Source of the DNA: Kiloniellaceae bacterium
Lineage (GTDB): Bacteria > Pseudomonadota > Alphaproteobacteria > Kiloniellales > J153
Assembly: GCA_021776135.1 (NCBI GenBank)
Contig: JAJFGL010000058.1
Coordinates: 1-51,272 of the forward strand
Direction of reading: 5' to 3'
Length of the DNA: 51,272 nt
In this document: positions 7,302-16,310 of the stretch, piece by piece
Numbering within the stretch: the stretch's first letter is position 1
Layout: each line of letters starts with the position of its first letter
The notes under the pieces: model-generated
The model's database searches: none
The model's input: only the letters and a program-made list of their open reading frames with translations
What the model was told of the DNA's origin: nothing
Translations under genes and position numbers: made by a program

Positions 7302-7511
7302 CTGTATTTCAAGTAAACACCTGCTATTTTAATACATAAGATATTTTTTACTTACTATTTTAAGTAATAATAAATACCGTATTGCTATAGAGTAATTATT
7401 ATCACATTTATATAAAATCTGTTGTTTATTATTTCTTGAACTTCATGTTTTGTTAAGGCCCTCCCTGTAAAAACATCCTTGGATGATGCGTTTTGAAAAG
7501 GAGACAGTCTC
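7302..7511 (+). promoter_or_regulatory. AT-rich leader/promoter region of the pilin gene
   Basis: A 210-nt gap, very AT-rich from 7320 to 7455, between the PAP2 gene and flp. It presumably contains the strong pilin promoter, but I could not define a convincing -35/-10 pair. TTAA half sites occur at 7329, 7360 and 7453, none with the 7-nt spacing of a full CtrA box. A small dyad (CATCC-TT-GGATG, 7474-7485) lies just before the AAAAGGAGA ribosome binding site of flp. Confidence 0.5.
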
Positions 7512-7700
7512 ATGCTTATGAACATGCAACAGTTCTACGCCGATGAGTCCGGCGCCACGGCCATTGAGTATGGCCTGATCGCCGCCCTAGTGTCGGTGGC
7601 CGCCATTACCGCCCTGACCGCCATGGGCGATTCGCTGGAAACGATCTTTACCGTCGTTTCGAGCAAGCTCGACGATGCCGCTTTGCAGGCAACTCAGTAG
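7512..7700 (+). CDS. flp: Flp/Fap-type major pilin
   Basis: A 62-residue prepilin of the Flp family, which forms bundled type IVb pili for adhesion. A 14-residue hydrophilic leader ends in Gly14. Processing before Ala15 leaves the family motif ATAIEYGLIAALV, with Glu at +5 and Tyr at +6 of the mature protein, followed by one long hydrophobic helix. The mature pilin is about 48 residues. An AAAAGGAGA Shine-Dalgarno lies 8 nt before the ATG. It heads the structural Tad genes, and an intrinsic terminator follows 60 nt after the stop, as expected for a pilin made in large excess over the machine. Only one flp copy is present. Confidence 0.95.
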   Translation: MLMNMQQFYADESGATAIEYGLIAALVSVAAITALTAMGDSLETIFTVVSSKLDDAALQATQ

Positions 7701-7759
7701 TAAAAAAAGTCAGGGGCGGGAACGTTTAAAAAATCCACCCCTAGGTAAGAAATAATTGA

Positions 7760-7799
7760 GAGGCCGGGGCGGATTATTGCCACCGGCCTCCCTTTTTTT
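7760..7799 (+). terminator. Intrinsic terminator between flp and cpaA
   Basis: Perfect 8-bp arms GAGGCCGG (7760-7767) and CCGGCCTC (7783-7790), with inner GGC/GCC pairing possible, are followed by CC and seven Ts. A weaker stem (AGGGG...CCCCT) lies just upstream at about 7711-7742. The U tract ends only 9 nt before the cpaA start, so it probably acts as an attenuator that keeps pilin mRNA abundant and lets a fraction read through into the assembly genes. Confidence 0.85.
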
Positions 7800-7808
7800 G
7801 TCAGTGCA

Positions 7809-8324
7809 ATGGAATACGAAATCCCATCCCATATAGCGGCGACGGTCGCCGTTCTGGCCTATGTCGGCCTGGTTTTCGCGGCCGGGGTCAGCGACATCCT
7901 CACCCTAACGATTCCTAACCGGTTCTCGGCGGCTATTCTGCTGCTCTATCCAAGCTACGTCTTCTCGGCGGGTCATGCCGTCGATTGGCAGAGCAGCCTT
8001 CTGATAGCCTTTGGCGCCTTGGTGTTTGGCTTCGTCATGTTCGCGATCGGCGGCTGGGGTGGCGGAGACGCAAAGCTTTTCGCCGTGGCCGCACTATGGA
8101 TGGGCCCAAGTTTTATCTTGGATTTTACCCTTATTACCATGCTGGCGGGCGGCGCGATCACTGTTTTCGTTGGCCTGCAGCGCACCCTGCCACAGGCCTT
8201 CGCAAGCGGCCATTTTCGCCTGAAGGACGCGATTCTGGGCTTACGCGGCGTACCAATACCTTATGGCGCGGCCATTGCCGTAGGGGCTCTTTACGGGGCA
8301 TTCACACTGCTCAAGGTAGGTTAA
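7809..8324 (+). CDS. cpaA: Prepilin peptidase CpaA/TadV
   Basis: A 171-residue polytopic inner-membrane aspartyl protease of the A24 family that cleaves the Flp leader after Gly. The two catalytic aspartates are visible: D29 in SDILTLTIPNR and D87 in GWGGGDAK, the GxGD-type motif. The short form lacks the N-methylation domain of PilD, as usual for TadV. About five hydrophobic segments are seen. There is no good Shine-Dalgarno before the ATG because the flp terminator U-tract immediately precedes it, so translation may be weak. It is followed by cpaB after 4 nt. Confidence 0.93.
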   Translation: MEYEIPSHIAATVAVLAYVGLVFAAGVSDILTLTIPNRFSAAILLLYPSYVFSAGHAVDWQSSLLIAFGALVFGFVMFAIGGWGGGDAKLFAVAALWMGPSFILDFTLITMLAGGAITVFVGLQRTLPQAFASGHFRLKDAILGLRGVPIPYGAAIAVGALYGAFTLLKVG

Positions 8325-8328
8325 ACCC

Positions 8329-9246
8329 ATGTCAGTGCGAAATATTATTCTAGTAGTCGCGGCGCTCCTCATGACCGCCGGGACCGTATTTTTGGCCCGG
8401 GACTGGCTTAATTCCCAGCGCCCGGCCCCCCAGGCCGCCGCACCCCCGGCGCCTAAGATCGAAGGCGCCCTGGTCTTGGTCGCGGCCATTGACCTCCCCG
8501 CCGGCACCCTCTTGCAGGACAAACACCTGCGCTGGCAGATCTGGCCAAGCAAGGGAGTTCCAGAAACTTACTTCGTTAAACCTAAGAACCAAGGCCAAGA
8601 CCAGGAGCAAGGCAGTGCGCAGTCTGGCCCGATCAAGGATCTGCTGGGCGCCGTGGTGCGTAAGGGCATCACGACCGGCGAACCGGTCTCGCGCGGACGC
8701 ATCATTCAGGCCGGCGCCCGCGGGTTCCTGGCGGCGGTATTGAAGCCGGGATACCGGGCCATGTCTATTCAGGTCACCGCGACTTCCGGCATCGCCGGCT
8801 TGGTCTTTCCCGGCGATAGAATTGACCTACTTTTGACACACGCGGTCAAACGCGGCGGCATCGATAGGCGTGCGACCGAAACCGTTTTGACCAACTTACG
8901 TGTCCTGGCCATCGATCAATCCATTGACGACCAAGCCGAAAACCCGCGCATATTTAAGAACGCGACCTTGGAACTCACGCCTAAGCAGACCGAAATGCTT
9001 GCCACACTCGGTGAAATCGGGCGCCTGACCATGTCGCTGCGCAGTCTGGTCAAGGACGAGGCGGAGTTGGAACTCCTGGCTAAAACAGGAGAGCCCATGG
9101 CCGAACCCGACCCAAAGCGCGGCAAGACGCACACCTGGGATACCGAGGTCAGCCGGTTGCTATGGCGGCCAAGCGTCTCGAACCGCGACACCGTCCAGGT
9201 ATCGCGCGGCAACGCGACCGAAGAACTCAAATTCCGCAGGCGCTAA
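8329..9246 (+). CDS. cpaB: Flp pilus assembly protein CpaB/RcpC
   Basis: A 305-residue periplasmic protein anchored by an N-terminal membrane helix (NIILVVAALLMTAGTVFLA). A SAF-like domain follows (about 45-130, from LVLVAAIDLPAGTLLQ), then the CpaB/RcpC region with the conserved YRAMSIQVTATSGIAGLVFPGDRIDLL. It helps assemble or gate the secretin in the Tad envelope complex. The stop shares bases with the cpaC start (TAATG), so the two are probably coupled. The C-terminal 50 residues are polar. Confidence 0.92.
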   Translation: MSVRNIILVVAALLMTAGTVFLARDWLNSQRPAPQAAAPPAPKIEGALVLVAAIDLPAGTLLQDKHLRWQIWPSKGVPETYFVKPKNQGQDQEQGSAQSGPIKDLLGAVVRKGITTGEPVSRGRIIQAGARGFLAAVLKPGYRAMSIQVTATSGIAGLVFPGDRIDLLLTHAVKRGGIDRRATETVLTNLRVLAIDQSIDDQAENPRIFKNATLELTPKQTEMLATLGEIGRLTMSLRSLVKDEAELELLAKTGEPMAEPDPKRGKTHTWDTEVSRLLWRPSVSNRDTVQVSRGNATEELKFRRR

Positions 9247-10661
9247 TGATGGCCAGGTTCAGATTCATTCCGCTCGCACTGGTGGCGCTTCTGGGTACGG
9301 CCTTAACGCCGAGCCCGAATTCCATCCTCGCCCAGGAACGCGACATCACCCAAAGTAGCGGGCGCATCGAAATCGCCCGCCACCAGGGCCGCCTGATCCG
9401 CCTGACCGGGCCAGCCGTTTCGGTCTTTATCGCCAACCCGGAAATCGCGGACGTCAATGTAAAATCTTCCCGCATGGTCTATGTCTTCGGCAAGACCACG
9501 GGCATGACAACCCTGTTCGCCGTCGACCGCAACGAGAACATCATCGCCGACATCGATGTTTCCGTGTCTCACGATTTAAGTAGCTTGGACCGGGCCATTG
9601 AATCCTTGTTGCCGGCCAGCGGCGTCGCGACCAGTTCCGTACAAGGCGCGATTGTTTTAGAAGGCAGTGTCGCCAGCGCGGCCGATGCGGAAGATGTCCG
9701 CCGCCTCACGGCCCGCTTCCTCGACGAGAATGAAGAAGTCATCAACCGCATCGCGGTCACCGATCCAAACCAGATCAATCTGCGGGTCCGTATCGCTGAA
9801 GTTTCGCGTACGGCAGCCCGCCAACTTGGCCTTAATTTCGACATAACCAAGGGCGACTTTAGTTTCACTTCAGGCGAAACCTTCCTGCAAAATCCGGCGG
9901 GCTTGGCTGGCGGCGGATTCACGTTACTGGGCGATCAATTCGGCGCCGGTCTGCTCAGGAATATAGGCATTGGGAATGCGAATCTAAACATCCTGTTCGA
10001 TGCGCTCGAGGAAATCGGTATGGCCAAAACCCTGGCGGAACCGAACTTAACGGCCATGTCGGGAGAGACCGCGAGTTTCTTGGCGGGCGGTGAATTCCCG
10101 ATCGCGATCATCGATGAAGATGGTAGAGTTGCCGTCGAGTTCAAAGAATTCGGTATCAGCTTGTCCTTTACGCCGACCTTGATTAATAACGGCCGCATCA
10201 ATTTGCATGTGCGCCCGGAAGTCAGTCAACTTACCGCTGCGGGCGCTGTTTCAATTAATGGTTTGAGCATTTCCGCCTTGACCACGCGGCGGGCGGAAAC
10301 CACCGTCGAGCTGGCTTCCGGCCGCAGTTTCGCTATCGCGGGACTCTATCAGGAAGATTTTCAGGATAGCGTTCGGCAAATTCCCTTCATAGCTGACGTG
10401 CCCTTACTTGGCGAATTGTTCAAAAGCGAACAGTTCCGAAGGAATGAAACGGAATTAATCATCCTGGTCACACCCTATATCGTGAAACCGTTCGAAGATC
10501 GGGACGTACCGTTACCGACGGACCCTTTTACCAAGTCGAATGTTGCTCTTAAGAACAAGCGGCCACGGAATCTTTCGGCCACTTTATCGCGAACCGTTGA
10601 TGTACCGCTTGGCCCGGCAAATGGGACGCAGACGGGCGCCGCTACGTATATTTTGGATTGA
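9246..10661 (+). CDS. cpaC: Tad secretin CpaC/RcpA
   Basis: A 471-residue outer-membrane secretin forming the pilus exit channel. The start is the ATG at 9246 overlapping the cpaB stop; another ATG follows at once. A signal peptide ends near LAQ. An N-terminal pilus/secretin domain (about 32-110, GPAVSVFIANPEIADV) and a BON-like segment (IVLEGSVASAADAEDV) precede the secretin core (about 200-420). The core includes LAEPNLTAMSGETASFLAGGEFPI and the closing VPLLGELFKSEQFRRNETELIILVTP. Length is normal for the family. About 45 polar residues form the C-terminal tail. Confidence 0.94.
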   Translation: MMARFRFIPLALVALLGTALTPSPNSILAQERDITQSSGRIEIARHQGRLIRLTGPAVSVFIANPEIADVNVKSSRMVYVFGKTTGMTTLFAVDRNENIIADIDVSVSHDLSSLDRAIESLLPASGVATSSVQGAIVLEGSVASAADAEDVRRLTARFLDENEEVINRIAVTDPNQINLRVRIAEVSRTAARQLGLNFDITKGDFSFTSGETFLQNPAGLAGGGFTLLGDQFGAGLLRNIGIGNANLNILFDALEEIGMAKTLAEPNLTAMSGETASFLAGGEFPIAIIDEDGRVAVEFKEFGISLSFTPTLINNGRINLHVRPEVSQLTAAGAVSINGLSISALTTRRAETTVELASGRSFAIAGLYQEDFQDSVRQIPFIADVPLLGELFKSEQFRRNETELIILVTPYIVKPFEDRDVPLPTDPFTKSNVALKNKRPRNLSATLSRTVDVPLGPANGTQTGAATYILD

Positions 10662-10671
10662 GGTCACGGAT

Positions 10672-11385
10672 ATGATGTTCCGCACCGCTCATACCGTCCG
10701 TTTTCCGGCACTATGGTCCGCCTTGGCGGCGACCGTGCTGTCTGGCTGTTTTCTAAACGCCGACAGCATGCCGCCAAACGAGGTGGTTTCAACTCATCAG
10801 CTATATAATTCCTTGCTTCAACTGGCGCCCGCGGTGGTGGATCCGCAGGCCGAGATCATCACCATGATCCATAAGACTAATTTCGCCTTCGGGGAAGATG
10901 AGCTGAACGGCGCTGAAACGGCAAGGCTGGCGAAGTTTCTCAGCGACACGGCCGCGGATCGCTTGACCCGCATTGAAATCAATGGCCCGCGCAAGGCGGC
11001 CGGAAAACACGATGTCCTGACCGCCGCGCGGATAGCCTCTATCTCGGAAAACCTTTCCGGCATGGGACTAAATCCGGCGATTGCCGCACGCCCTCTGGAG
11101 TCGATGACCGTATCGAGCGACGCCATCGTCGTGACCGTCACCCGCGCCATGGTGATTGAGCCCGATTGCGATGTCCCGAAATCAATCTACACACCACGCC
11201 CGACGCATATATGGAGCTGTAGCAACACAGCCGTATTGGGCAGGATGATCGCCGATCCGCTTGACTTGGAACGCGGCCGTCCACAAGGCCCTGGCGATGC
11301 CGAGGCCTTGGCACTGGGAATGCAGCGCTACCGGGTAGGTAAGACGAAAGAAATCAAAGGCCAATCAGTCTCTGGATCGAATTGA
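10672..11385 (+). CDS. cpaD: Pilus assembly lipoprotein CpaD
   Basis: A 237-residue lipoprotein with lipobox LSGC (Cys26 from the ATG at 10672). The body matches CpaD, an alphaproteobacterial Tad component: a region resembling periplasmic OmpA/LptE-like sheets, then a conserved C-terminal segment with CSNTAVLGRMIADPLDLERG. It probably pilots or stabilises the secretin. A GAGG lies about 10 nt before the start. An in-frame upstream extension overlaps cpaC and is not credible. The cpaE gene begins 7 nt after the stop. Confidence 0.9.
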   Translation: MMFRTAHTVRFPALWSALAATVLSGCFLNADSMPPNEVVSTHQLYNSLLQLAPAVVDPQAEIITMIHKTNFAFGEDELNGAETARLAKFLSDTAADRLTRIEINGPRKAAGKHDVLTAARIASISENLSGMGLNPAIAARPLESMTVSSDAIVVTVTRAMVIEPDCDVPKSIYTPRPTHIWSCSNTAVLGRMIADPLDLERGRPQGPGDAEALALGMQRYRVGKTKEIKGQSVSGSN

Positions 11386-11392
11386 GCATAGT

Positions 11393-12628
11393 ATGAGTGC
11401 CGCAGAAAAATTCCTTGACCCGCAAGGCTTGGAACAAGTCACCGCGGAGTGCGTCGCTTTCGTCGGCGATAATCAGACGCACGATGTCGTCGAATCCGTC
11501 GCTCGTCAATTTTTCGACGAGCCCTACGTGCGCGACGGCGGCAGCCAACAAGCTCTCGATTACCTGTCCGAATCGCCTACTCCAGCGGTTCTGATCGTCG
11601 ATATCGGCGAATCTTCGGCTCCCCTCACGGTTATGCTCTCTTTGACCACGGCTTTTAGCGAGCAGACGCGCTTGATCGGCATAGGCACGATCAACGATAT
11701 CAACTTGTACCGGGAGATGGTGGGGGCCGGCATTTCTGACTATCTGATTAAGCCGGTCACCGAAAAAGCCATGGCCGCGGCGTTATGCCGCACCGAGGAA
11801 AAGCCGGAAAACTCGGCCACCCCGGAAACTGCCGACGACAAGACCAACAAAATCGCGGTGATCGGATCGCGAGGCGGCGTTGGTAGCAGCACCGTCGCTG
11901 TTAATTTGGCATGGCTCATCAGTCAGGAACGCGGCCACAAGACGGCCTTGATCGACCTCGATCTCGAATTCGGCACCGTCGCGCTTTCCCTGGATTTGGA
12001 GCCGACACGCGGCCTTCGCGAAGCCTTGGAGAGCCCCAACAGGATCGATAGCCTTTTTATCGAAAGCGCAACGGCGAAACTGACCGACAAACTATCGATC
12101 ATGGCGACCGAGGAAACTCTTGCGCAGCAGATAGACTATAATGCCGACGCCGTCGATATACTGTTCGACACCGTCGGACGGTCCAATACCTGCATTGTGG
12201 CGGATGTTCCGCGCTCCGCCTTTACAGTCCGCCAGCGCGTGATCGAAGAATGCTCCAAGGTCATTGTCGTGACAGACTTATCCCTGTCGGGACTCCGAGA
12301 TACCATGCGCCTCATGACCGGTATCGAAGAAACTGCACCTAACAAGCCGACTTTCGTCATCGTGAACCGCACCGGCGGAAAAAATCAGGCGATGAGCGTC
12401 AGCGATTTCCAGAAAGCCCTCGGCCACAAGGTCAATTTCACCATACCCGACGACCCCAAGTCCTTCATACTTGCCGCCAATAATGGCAAGCCCGTCGTAC
12501 AGATTAACGCCAATAATAATATCGCCAAGGCGTTCCGAAAAATTACCGAAGCTTTGGCCGATATGGCGGGCGAGAATACCGGCGGCTCTTCCAATGGCGG
12601 TTGGCGCCGGTTTTTTAAAAGGAAGTGA
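11393..12628 (+). CDS. cpaE: TadZ/CpaE polar localisation ATPase
   Basis: A 411-residue protein with an N-terminal receiver-like domain (about 20-135) followed by a MinD/ParA-type ATPase (about 150-395). The P-loop reads GSRGGVGSST; the usual lysines of KGGxGKST are replaced by Arg and Ser, which is common in the CpaE/TadZ family. LIDLDLEFG and VADVPRS are also present. The family positions the Tad machine at a cell pole. The C-terminus ends in a basic patch (WRRFFKRK) that may touch the membrane. It is the third ParA/MinD-superfamily protein in 12 kb. Confidence 0.93.
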   Translation: MSAAEKFLDPQGLEQVTAECVAFVGDNQTHDVVESVARQFFDEPYVRDGGSQQALDYLSESPTPAVLIVDIGESSAPLTVMLSLTTAFSEQTRLIGIGTINDINLYREMVGAGISDYLIKPVTEKAMAAALCRTEEKPENSATPETADDKTNKIAVIGSRGGVGSSTVAVNLAWLISQERGHKTALIDLDLEFGTVALSLDLEPTRGLREALESPNRIDSLFIESATAKLTDKLSIMATEETLAQQIDYNADAVDILFDTVGRSNTCIVADVPRSAFTVRQRVIEECSKVIVVTDLSLSGLRDTMRLMTGIEETAPNKPTFVIVNRTGGKNQAMSVSDFQKALGHKVNFTIPDDPKSFILAANNGKPVVQINANNNIAKAFRKITEALADMAGENTGGSSNGGWRRFFKRK

Positions 12629-12634
12629 CCGAGC

Positions 12635-14308
12635 ATGACGGGCGCTACGAGCAACTTGCGTTCCGCGGGCGCCTCGCAACGTAGCGGCGCGGGAACATCC
12701 GGAAAATCCCAACGCCTTGCGCAGTATATCGAAGAGATTCGCCCCGAGGTCCTGAACGCTTTCGAAGGGCAAAATCTGGTTGGCATCCCACGCCCGGAAC
12801 TAGCGGTTCGCATTGGGCAAATCGTCACCTCCGCCACGGAAGAAGATTCTCAATCTCTCAACCTCTTGGACCGGCGTAATTTAGTTGCCGATCTCATACG
12901 GTGGCTATTGTTCGACAGTCCCCTAGCCCCTCCGCCTCAAAGCGAATCCGATGTTCCGGCGGAACCGGTGACGGTATCGGACGATGCACCAGAAACACGC
13001 CAATCTCGGCGCGATCGCAGCGATGGGCGCGTGTCGTTGTCGGCAGAAGTTTCGGCGACGGTTGAGAAAACGAAGCTAACGATAGAACCGGCGGTGATGG
13101 ATCGCCTGGACGTTTCCGCCGCCTCGCAACTACCGCGCGACGAGCTTTCTCACCAACTCCGGGAAATCGTCGCAGAGGTACTCGGGGAACACAACCTGCG
13201 CCTCAACCAAATAGAGCAATCCAGCCTCGTTGAGCTACTTCTCGACGATATGTTGGGTTTAGGGCCGCTTGAGCCCCTTTTGGCCGACGAGTCCATCACC
13301 GACATCTTGATCAACGGTCCGAAACAAATCTACATCGAACGAAAGGGCATATTGGAGGTGACGGATGTTCACTTCCGCGATAACGATCATGTGCTCAATA
13401 TCGCAAGACGCATTGTTTCTATTATCGGCCGCCGTGTCGATGAAACGGTGCCCTTGGTCGACGCCAGATTGCAAGACGGCAGCCGTGTCAACATTATCAT
13501 TCCGCCCCTGGCGATCGATGGCCCCACTATTTCAATTCGTAAGTTCTCCAAAAAGGGCATCACCCTGGATTTGATGGCCCGGCAGAACAACATTTCCGAA
13601 ACCATGAGCACGGTCCTTAAGATCGCCGCCCGCAGCCGCCTCAATATCCTGATCTCCGGTGGTACCGGCTCGGGCAAGACAACCCTGCTCAACGCCATGT
13701 CGCAAATGATCGACGAGCGCGAGCGGGTCGTGACCATCGAGGATGCGGCCGAATTGCAGCTACAACAACCCCATGTCGTGCGCCTTGAAACGCGCCCCGC
13801 GAACCTAGAAGGCACGGGCGAAATCACGATGCGGGATTTGGTGAAAAACTCGCTTCGTATGCGTCCCGACCGCATTATCCTTGGCGAGGTTCGCGGCTCG
13901 GAGGCGGTTGACATGCTTCAGGCCATGAACACCGGCCATGATGGATCGCTCGGCACGGTTCACGCCAACCGGCCGCGTGAGGCTTTGACCCGGCTTGAAA
14001 ATATGATCGGCATGGCCGGCATCAACCTGCCCGCGAAAGCGGTTCGAACGCAGATTGCCTCGGCGATCGATATGATCGTTCAAGTTTCGCGCATGCGCGA
14101 CGGTATGCGTAGAATCACGCACATCACCGAAATCGTCGGTATGGAAGGAGATATCATCACAACCCAGGATCTTTTCACCTATGAATTCGAGGGTGAAGGC
14201 TTGGACGGTATGCTGAAAGGCAATTACACCTCAACCGGATTGCGCCCCCACTTCGCCACCAAGGCAGCCTATTTCGGCCTCGACCGGCGTTTGCTGGAGT
14301 GCATGTAA
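12635..14308 (+). CDS. cpaF: Tad secretion ATPase CpaF/TadA
   Basis: A 557-residue hexameric ATPase powering Flp pilus extension and retraction. The N-terminal 150 residues are variable and polar. The conserved N2 domain begins near LGPLEPLLADESITDILING. The catalytic core has Walker A GGTGSGKTT (K348), an Asp box around TIEDAAELQLQQPHVVRLE, Walker B RIILGEVRGSEAVDMLQAM, and a His box near GSLGTVHANRP. The stop overlaps the tadB start (TAATG), so ATPase and platform are co-translated. Confidence 0.96.
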   Translation: MTGATSNLRSAGASQRSGAGTSGKSQRLAQYIEEIRPEVLNAFEGQNLVGIPRPELAVRIGQIVTSATEEDSQSLNLLDRRNLVADLIRWLLFDSPLAPPPQSESDVPAEPVTVSDDAPETRQSRRDRSDGRVSLSAEVSATVEKTKLTIEPAVMDRLDVSAASQLPRDELSHQLREIVAEVLGEHNLRLNQIEQSSLVELLLDDMLGLGPLEPLLADESITDILINGPKQIYIERKGILEVTDVHFRDNDHVLNIARRIVSIIGRRVDETVPLVDARLQDGSRVNIIIPPLAIDGPTISIRKFSKKGITLDLMARQNNISETMSTVLKIAARSRLNILISGGTGSGKTTLLNAMSQMIDERERVVTIEDAAELQLQQPHVVRLETRPANLEGTGEITMRDLVKNSLRMRPDRIILGEVRGSEAVDMLQAMNTGHDGSLGTVHANRPREALTRLENMIGMAGINLPAKAVRTQIASAIDMIVQVSRMRDGMRRITHITEIVGMEGDIITTQDLFTYEFEGEGLDGMLKGNYTSTGLRPHFATKAAYFGLDRRLLECM

Positions 14309-15321
14309 TGACTGATTTACTAGAATATTTAGGTGGGGAGGGCGCGGGGATGGAAGCACTGATCGTCGTGCTTCTACCGATCGGCTGCATCCTCCTATTA
14401 TTCGGTTTGTTCTCGGGCAATGAACGCGCACCCTTCAATCGCCGTATGGAAACCGTCAAATCGCGTAATCAGGTGCACGGCACGAACGAGGCGCAAGTAT
14501 CGATCTCGAGGCAAAAGAATAAGAACAGCGAAATCGCTTTCTTAAATACTCTGATCGAGAATGCATTTCCGCGTCAAGACATGTTACGTCTGCGCATCGA
14601 TCGCGCCGGCATGAGTTTTTCAATTGGCATTTACGTCCTGACCGGTTTGTTGATTGCCGTGACCATGGGATTGGTCTCCAGTACGTTATCCGGCGCGCCA
14701 GCTACTATTGCAATTCTTTCCGGTATTACAGCGGGCCTTAGTTTCCCGCATATCTTTCTCGGTTGGATGATCAAACGCCGGCAAATACGTTTTATAGAAT
14801 ACTTCCCCGACGCGATCGACCTGATGGTACGCGGGTTGAAAGCCGGCCTTCCGATCGGCGAATCGATTAAGACCGCCGGTCAAGAAATACCCGACCCAGT
14901 CGGTGTGGAAATGAGGCGCGTTACCGACGGCATCCGAATTGGCCGCAAAATGGACGACATCCTTGCGGAAGCGGCGCAGCGGGTGAATTTGCAGGAGTTC
15001 GATTTCTTCACCATCGCCCTATCCATCCAGGCGGAAACCGGGGGTAACTTGGCGGAGACGCTCGGCAATCTGACCGATGTGCTTCGCGGCAGGCGTCAAA
15101 TAAAACGCAAAATTAAGGCTCTTTCATCTGAAGCCAAGGCAAGTGCCTACATTATCGGTTCGCTTCCCTTCATTATGACATTGCTCATCTACCTTTTGAG
15201 CCCCGAATACCTAATTGGCTTGTTCAATGATCCACGCGGTCAAGCCATGGTTGCTTTCGGCCTGTTCATGATTTTCGCGGGCGTCGGCGTCATGATGAAA
15301 ATGGTCAAGTTCGAGATATGA
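14308..15321 (+). CDS. tadB: Tad inner-membrane platform protein TadB
   Basis: A 337-residue GspF-like platform protein. An N-terminal membrane helix (ALIVVLLPIGCILLLFGLFSG), a cytoplasmic segment, two further helices near 110-150, the T2SSF cytoplasmic domain (IEYFPDAIDLMVRGLKAGLP onward) and two C-terminal helices are visible. I chose the ATG at 14308 overlapping the cpaF stop, with GGAG 8 nt upstream, over a GTG at 14299. It works with TadC and CpaF to load pilin. The stop overlaps tadC by 4 nt. Confidence 0.93.
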   Translation: MTDLLEYLGGEGAGMEALIVVLLPIGCILLLFGLFSGNERAPFNRRMETVKSRNQVHGTNEAQVSISRQKNKNSEIAFLNTLIENAFPRQDMLRLRIDRAGMSFSIGIYVLTGLLIAVTMGLVSSTLSGAPATIAILSGITAGLSFPHIFLGWMIKRRQIRFIEYFPDAIDLMVRGLKAGLPIGESIKTAGQEIPDPVGVEMRRVTDGIRIGRKMDDILAEAAQRVNLQEFDFFTIALSIQAETGGNLAETLGNLTDVLRGRRQIKRKIKALSSEAKASAYIIGSLPFIMTLLIYLLSPEYLIGLFNDPRGQAMVAFGLFMIFAGVGVMMKMVKFEI

Positions 15322-16298
15322 TAGAGAGTCTTTTCGAAACACTGGGTGTCACGCAGGAGCAGGTCCTGATTTTGATGGCCGGCATTTCCGCCGCGACAAT
15401 CAGCATTACCATTTGGATCACCTTGCTGCATAAAAACCCTGGTGCCCGCCGGGTCAAAATGATAGGCGCGCAACGCGCCGCCCTACGCGCCAACATGGTA
15501 GGACCACGGCGGCGGCAAGAACGCCTGCCCACACTCGGCTTCATGCGCAGTTTCGTGGATCGGCTCAACTTGCTGCGCTCGGCCCAGGCAAGCCGCATAT
15601 CTATTAAGTTGATGCGCGCCGGGTGGCGGTCAAAGGACGCTATCATTTTGTACCTGTTTCTTAAGGTAGCCCTGCCATTCGCCTTTGGCGCCTTGGCCAT
15701 GACGCTGTTCTACGGCCTGAATCTTTATGGCCTCAGCACCCAGGGCAAGCTTATCATTACGATTGGCAGCGTTCTGATTGGTGCTTATCTGCCCGACATC
15801 GTTATCAAGAACGCCGCGACAAAACGTGCCGCTAATATCCGTAAGGCGCTACCCGATGGACTTGATTTGATGGTCATATGCGCCGAAGCCGGCCTGAGCC
15901 TGGACGCTACCTTAATGCGGGTGGCGCAGGAAATGGAGAAAAGCGCGCCCGAACTGGCGGACGAATTCAGTCTTACGGGTCTTGAACTCGGGTTTCTGCC
16001 GGACCGGCGAAAGGCTCTGGCAAATCTAATTATGCGGGTCGATTTACCGGGCGTGCGCGGGGTCGTCAATGCGCTGATACAAGCCGAACGCTACGGCACG
16101 CCTCTGGCGCAATCCCTGCGCGTCATGTCCACCGATTCCAGACATGAACGCATTATGAAGGCCGAAGAGAAAGCCGCCCGCCTGCCAGCGCTGCTGACCG
16201 TGCCGATGATCGTATTTATCTTGCCGCCTTTGTTCATTGTTCTAATCGGCCGCGCTATTCTGAAAGCCATCGACGCTTTGAGCGGTCTGTCCTTTTAG
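15318..16298 (+). CDS. tadC: Tad inner-membrane platform protein TadC
   Basis: A 326-residue GspF-domain membrane protein homologous to TadB: an N-terminal helix, two central helices (about 110-160), the cytoplasmic segment IRKALPDGLDLMVICAEAGLSLDATLMRVAQE, and a C-terminal helix pair with LPALLTVPMIVFILPPLFIVLIGRA. It is the last gene of the Tad run. A convergent CoA-transferase gene ends 12 nt away and no clear terminator lies between them. Genes usually found after tadC (tadD, then pseudopilins tadE/F/G) are absent here; the tadD-like gene lies upstream at 2601. Confidence 0.93.
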   Translation: MIESLFETLGVTQEQVLILMAGISAATISITIWITLLHKNPGARRVKMIGAQRAALRANMVGPRRRQERLPTLGFMRSFVDRLNLLRSAQASRISIKLMRAGWRSKDAIILYLFLKVALPFAFGALAMTLFYGLNLYGLSTQGKLIITIGSVLIGAYLPDIVIKNAATKRAANIRKALPDGLDLMVICAEAGLSLDATLMRVAQEMEKSAPELADEFSLTGLELGFLPDRRKALANLIMRVDLPGVRGVVNALIQAERYGTPLAQSLRVMSTDSRHERIMKAEEKAARLPALLTVPMIVFILPPLFIVLIGRAILKAIDALSGLSF

Positions 16299-16310
16299 GA
16301 CTTTCCTCGT

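Noticed and set aside
7302-7511. Full CtrA box upstream of flp
   Set aside because: TTAA half sites are present but none pairs at 7-nt spacing on either strand.
9162-9245. N-terminal extension of the secretin into cpaB
   Set aside because: It would precede the signal peptide with Arg-rich sequence; the TAATG overlap at 9246 gives the proper exported start.
11863-11895. Loss of P-loop lysines in CpaE as evidence of a dead gene
   Set aside because: Non-canonical P-loops are common in TadZ/CpaE proteins, and the rest of the protein is intact.
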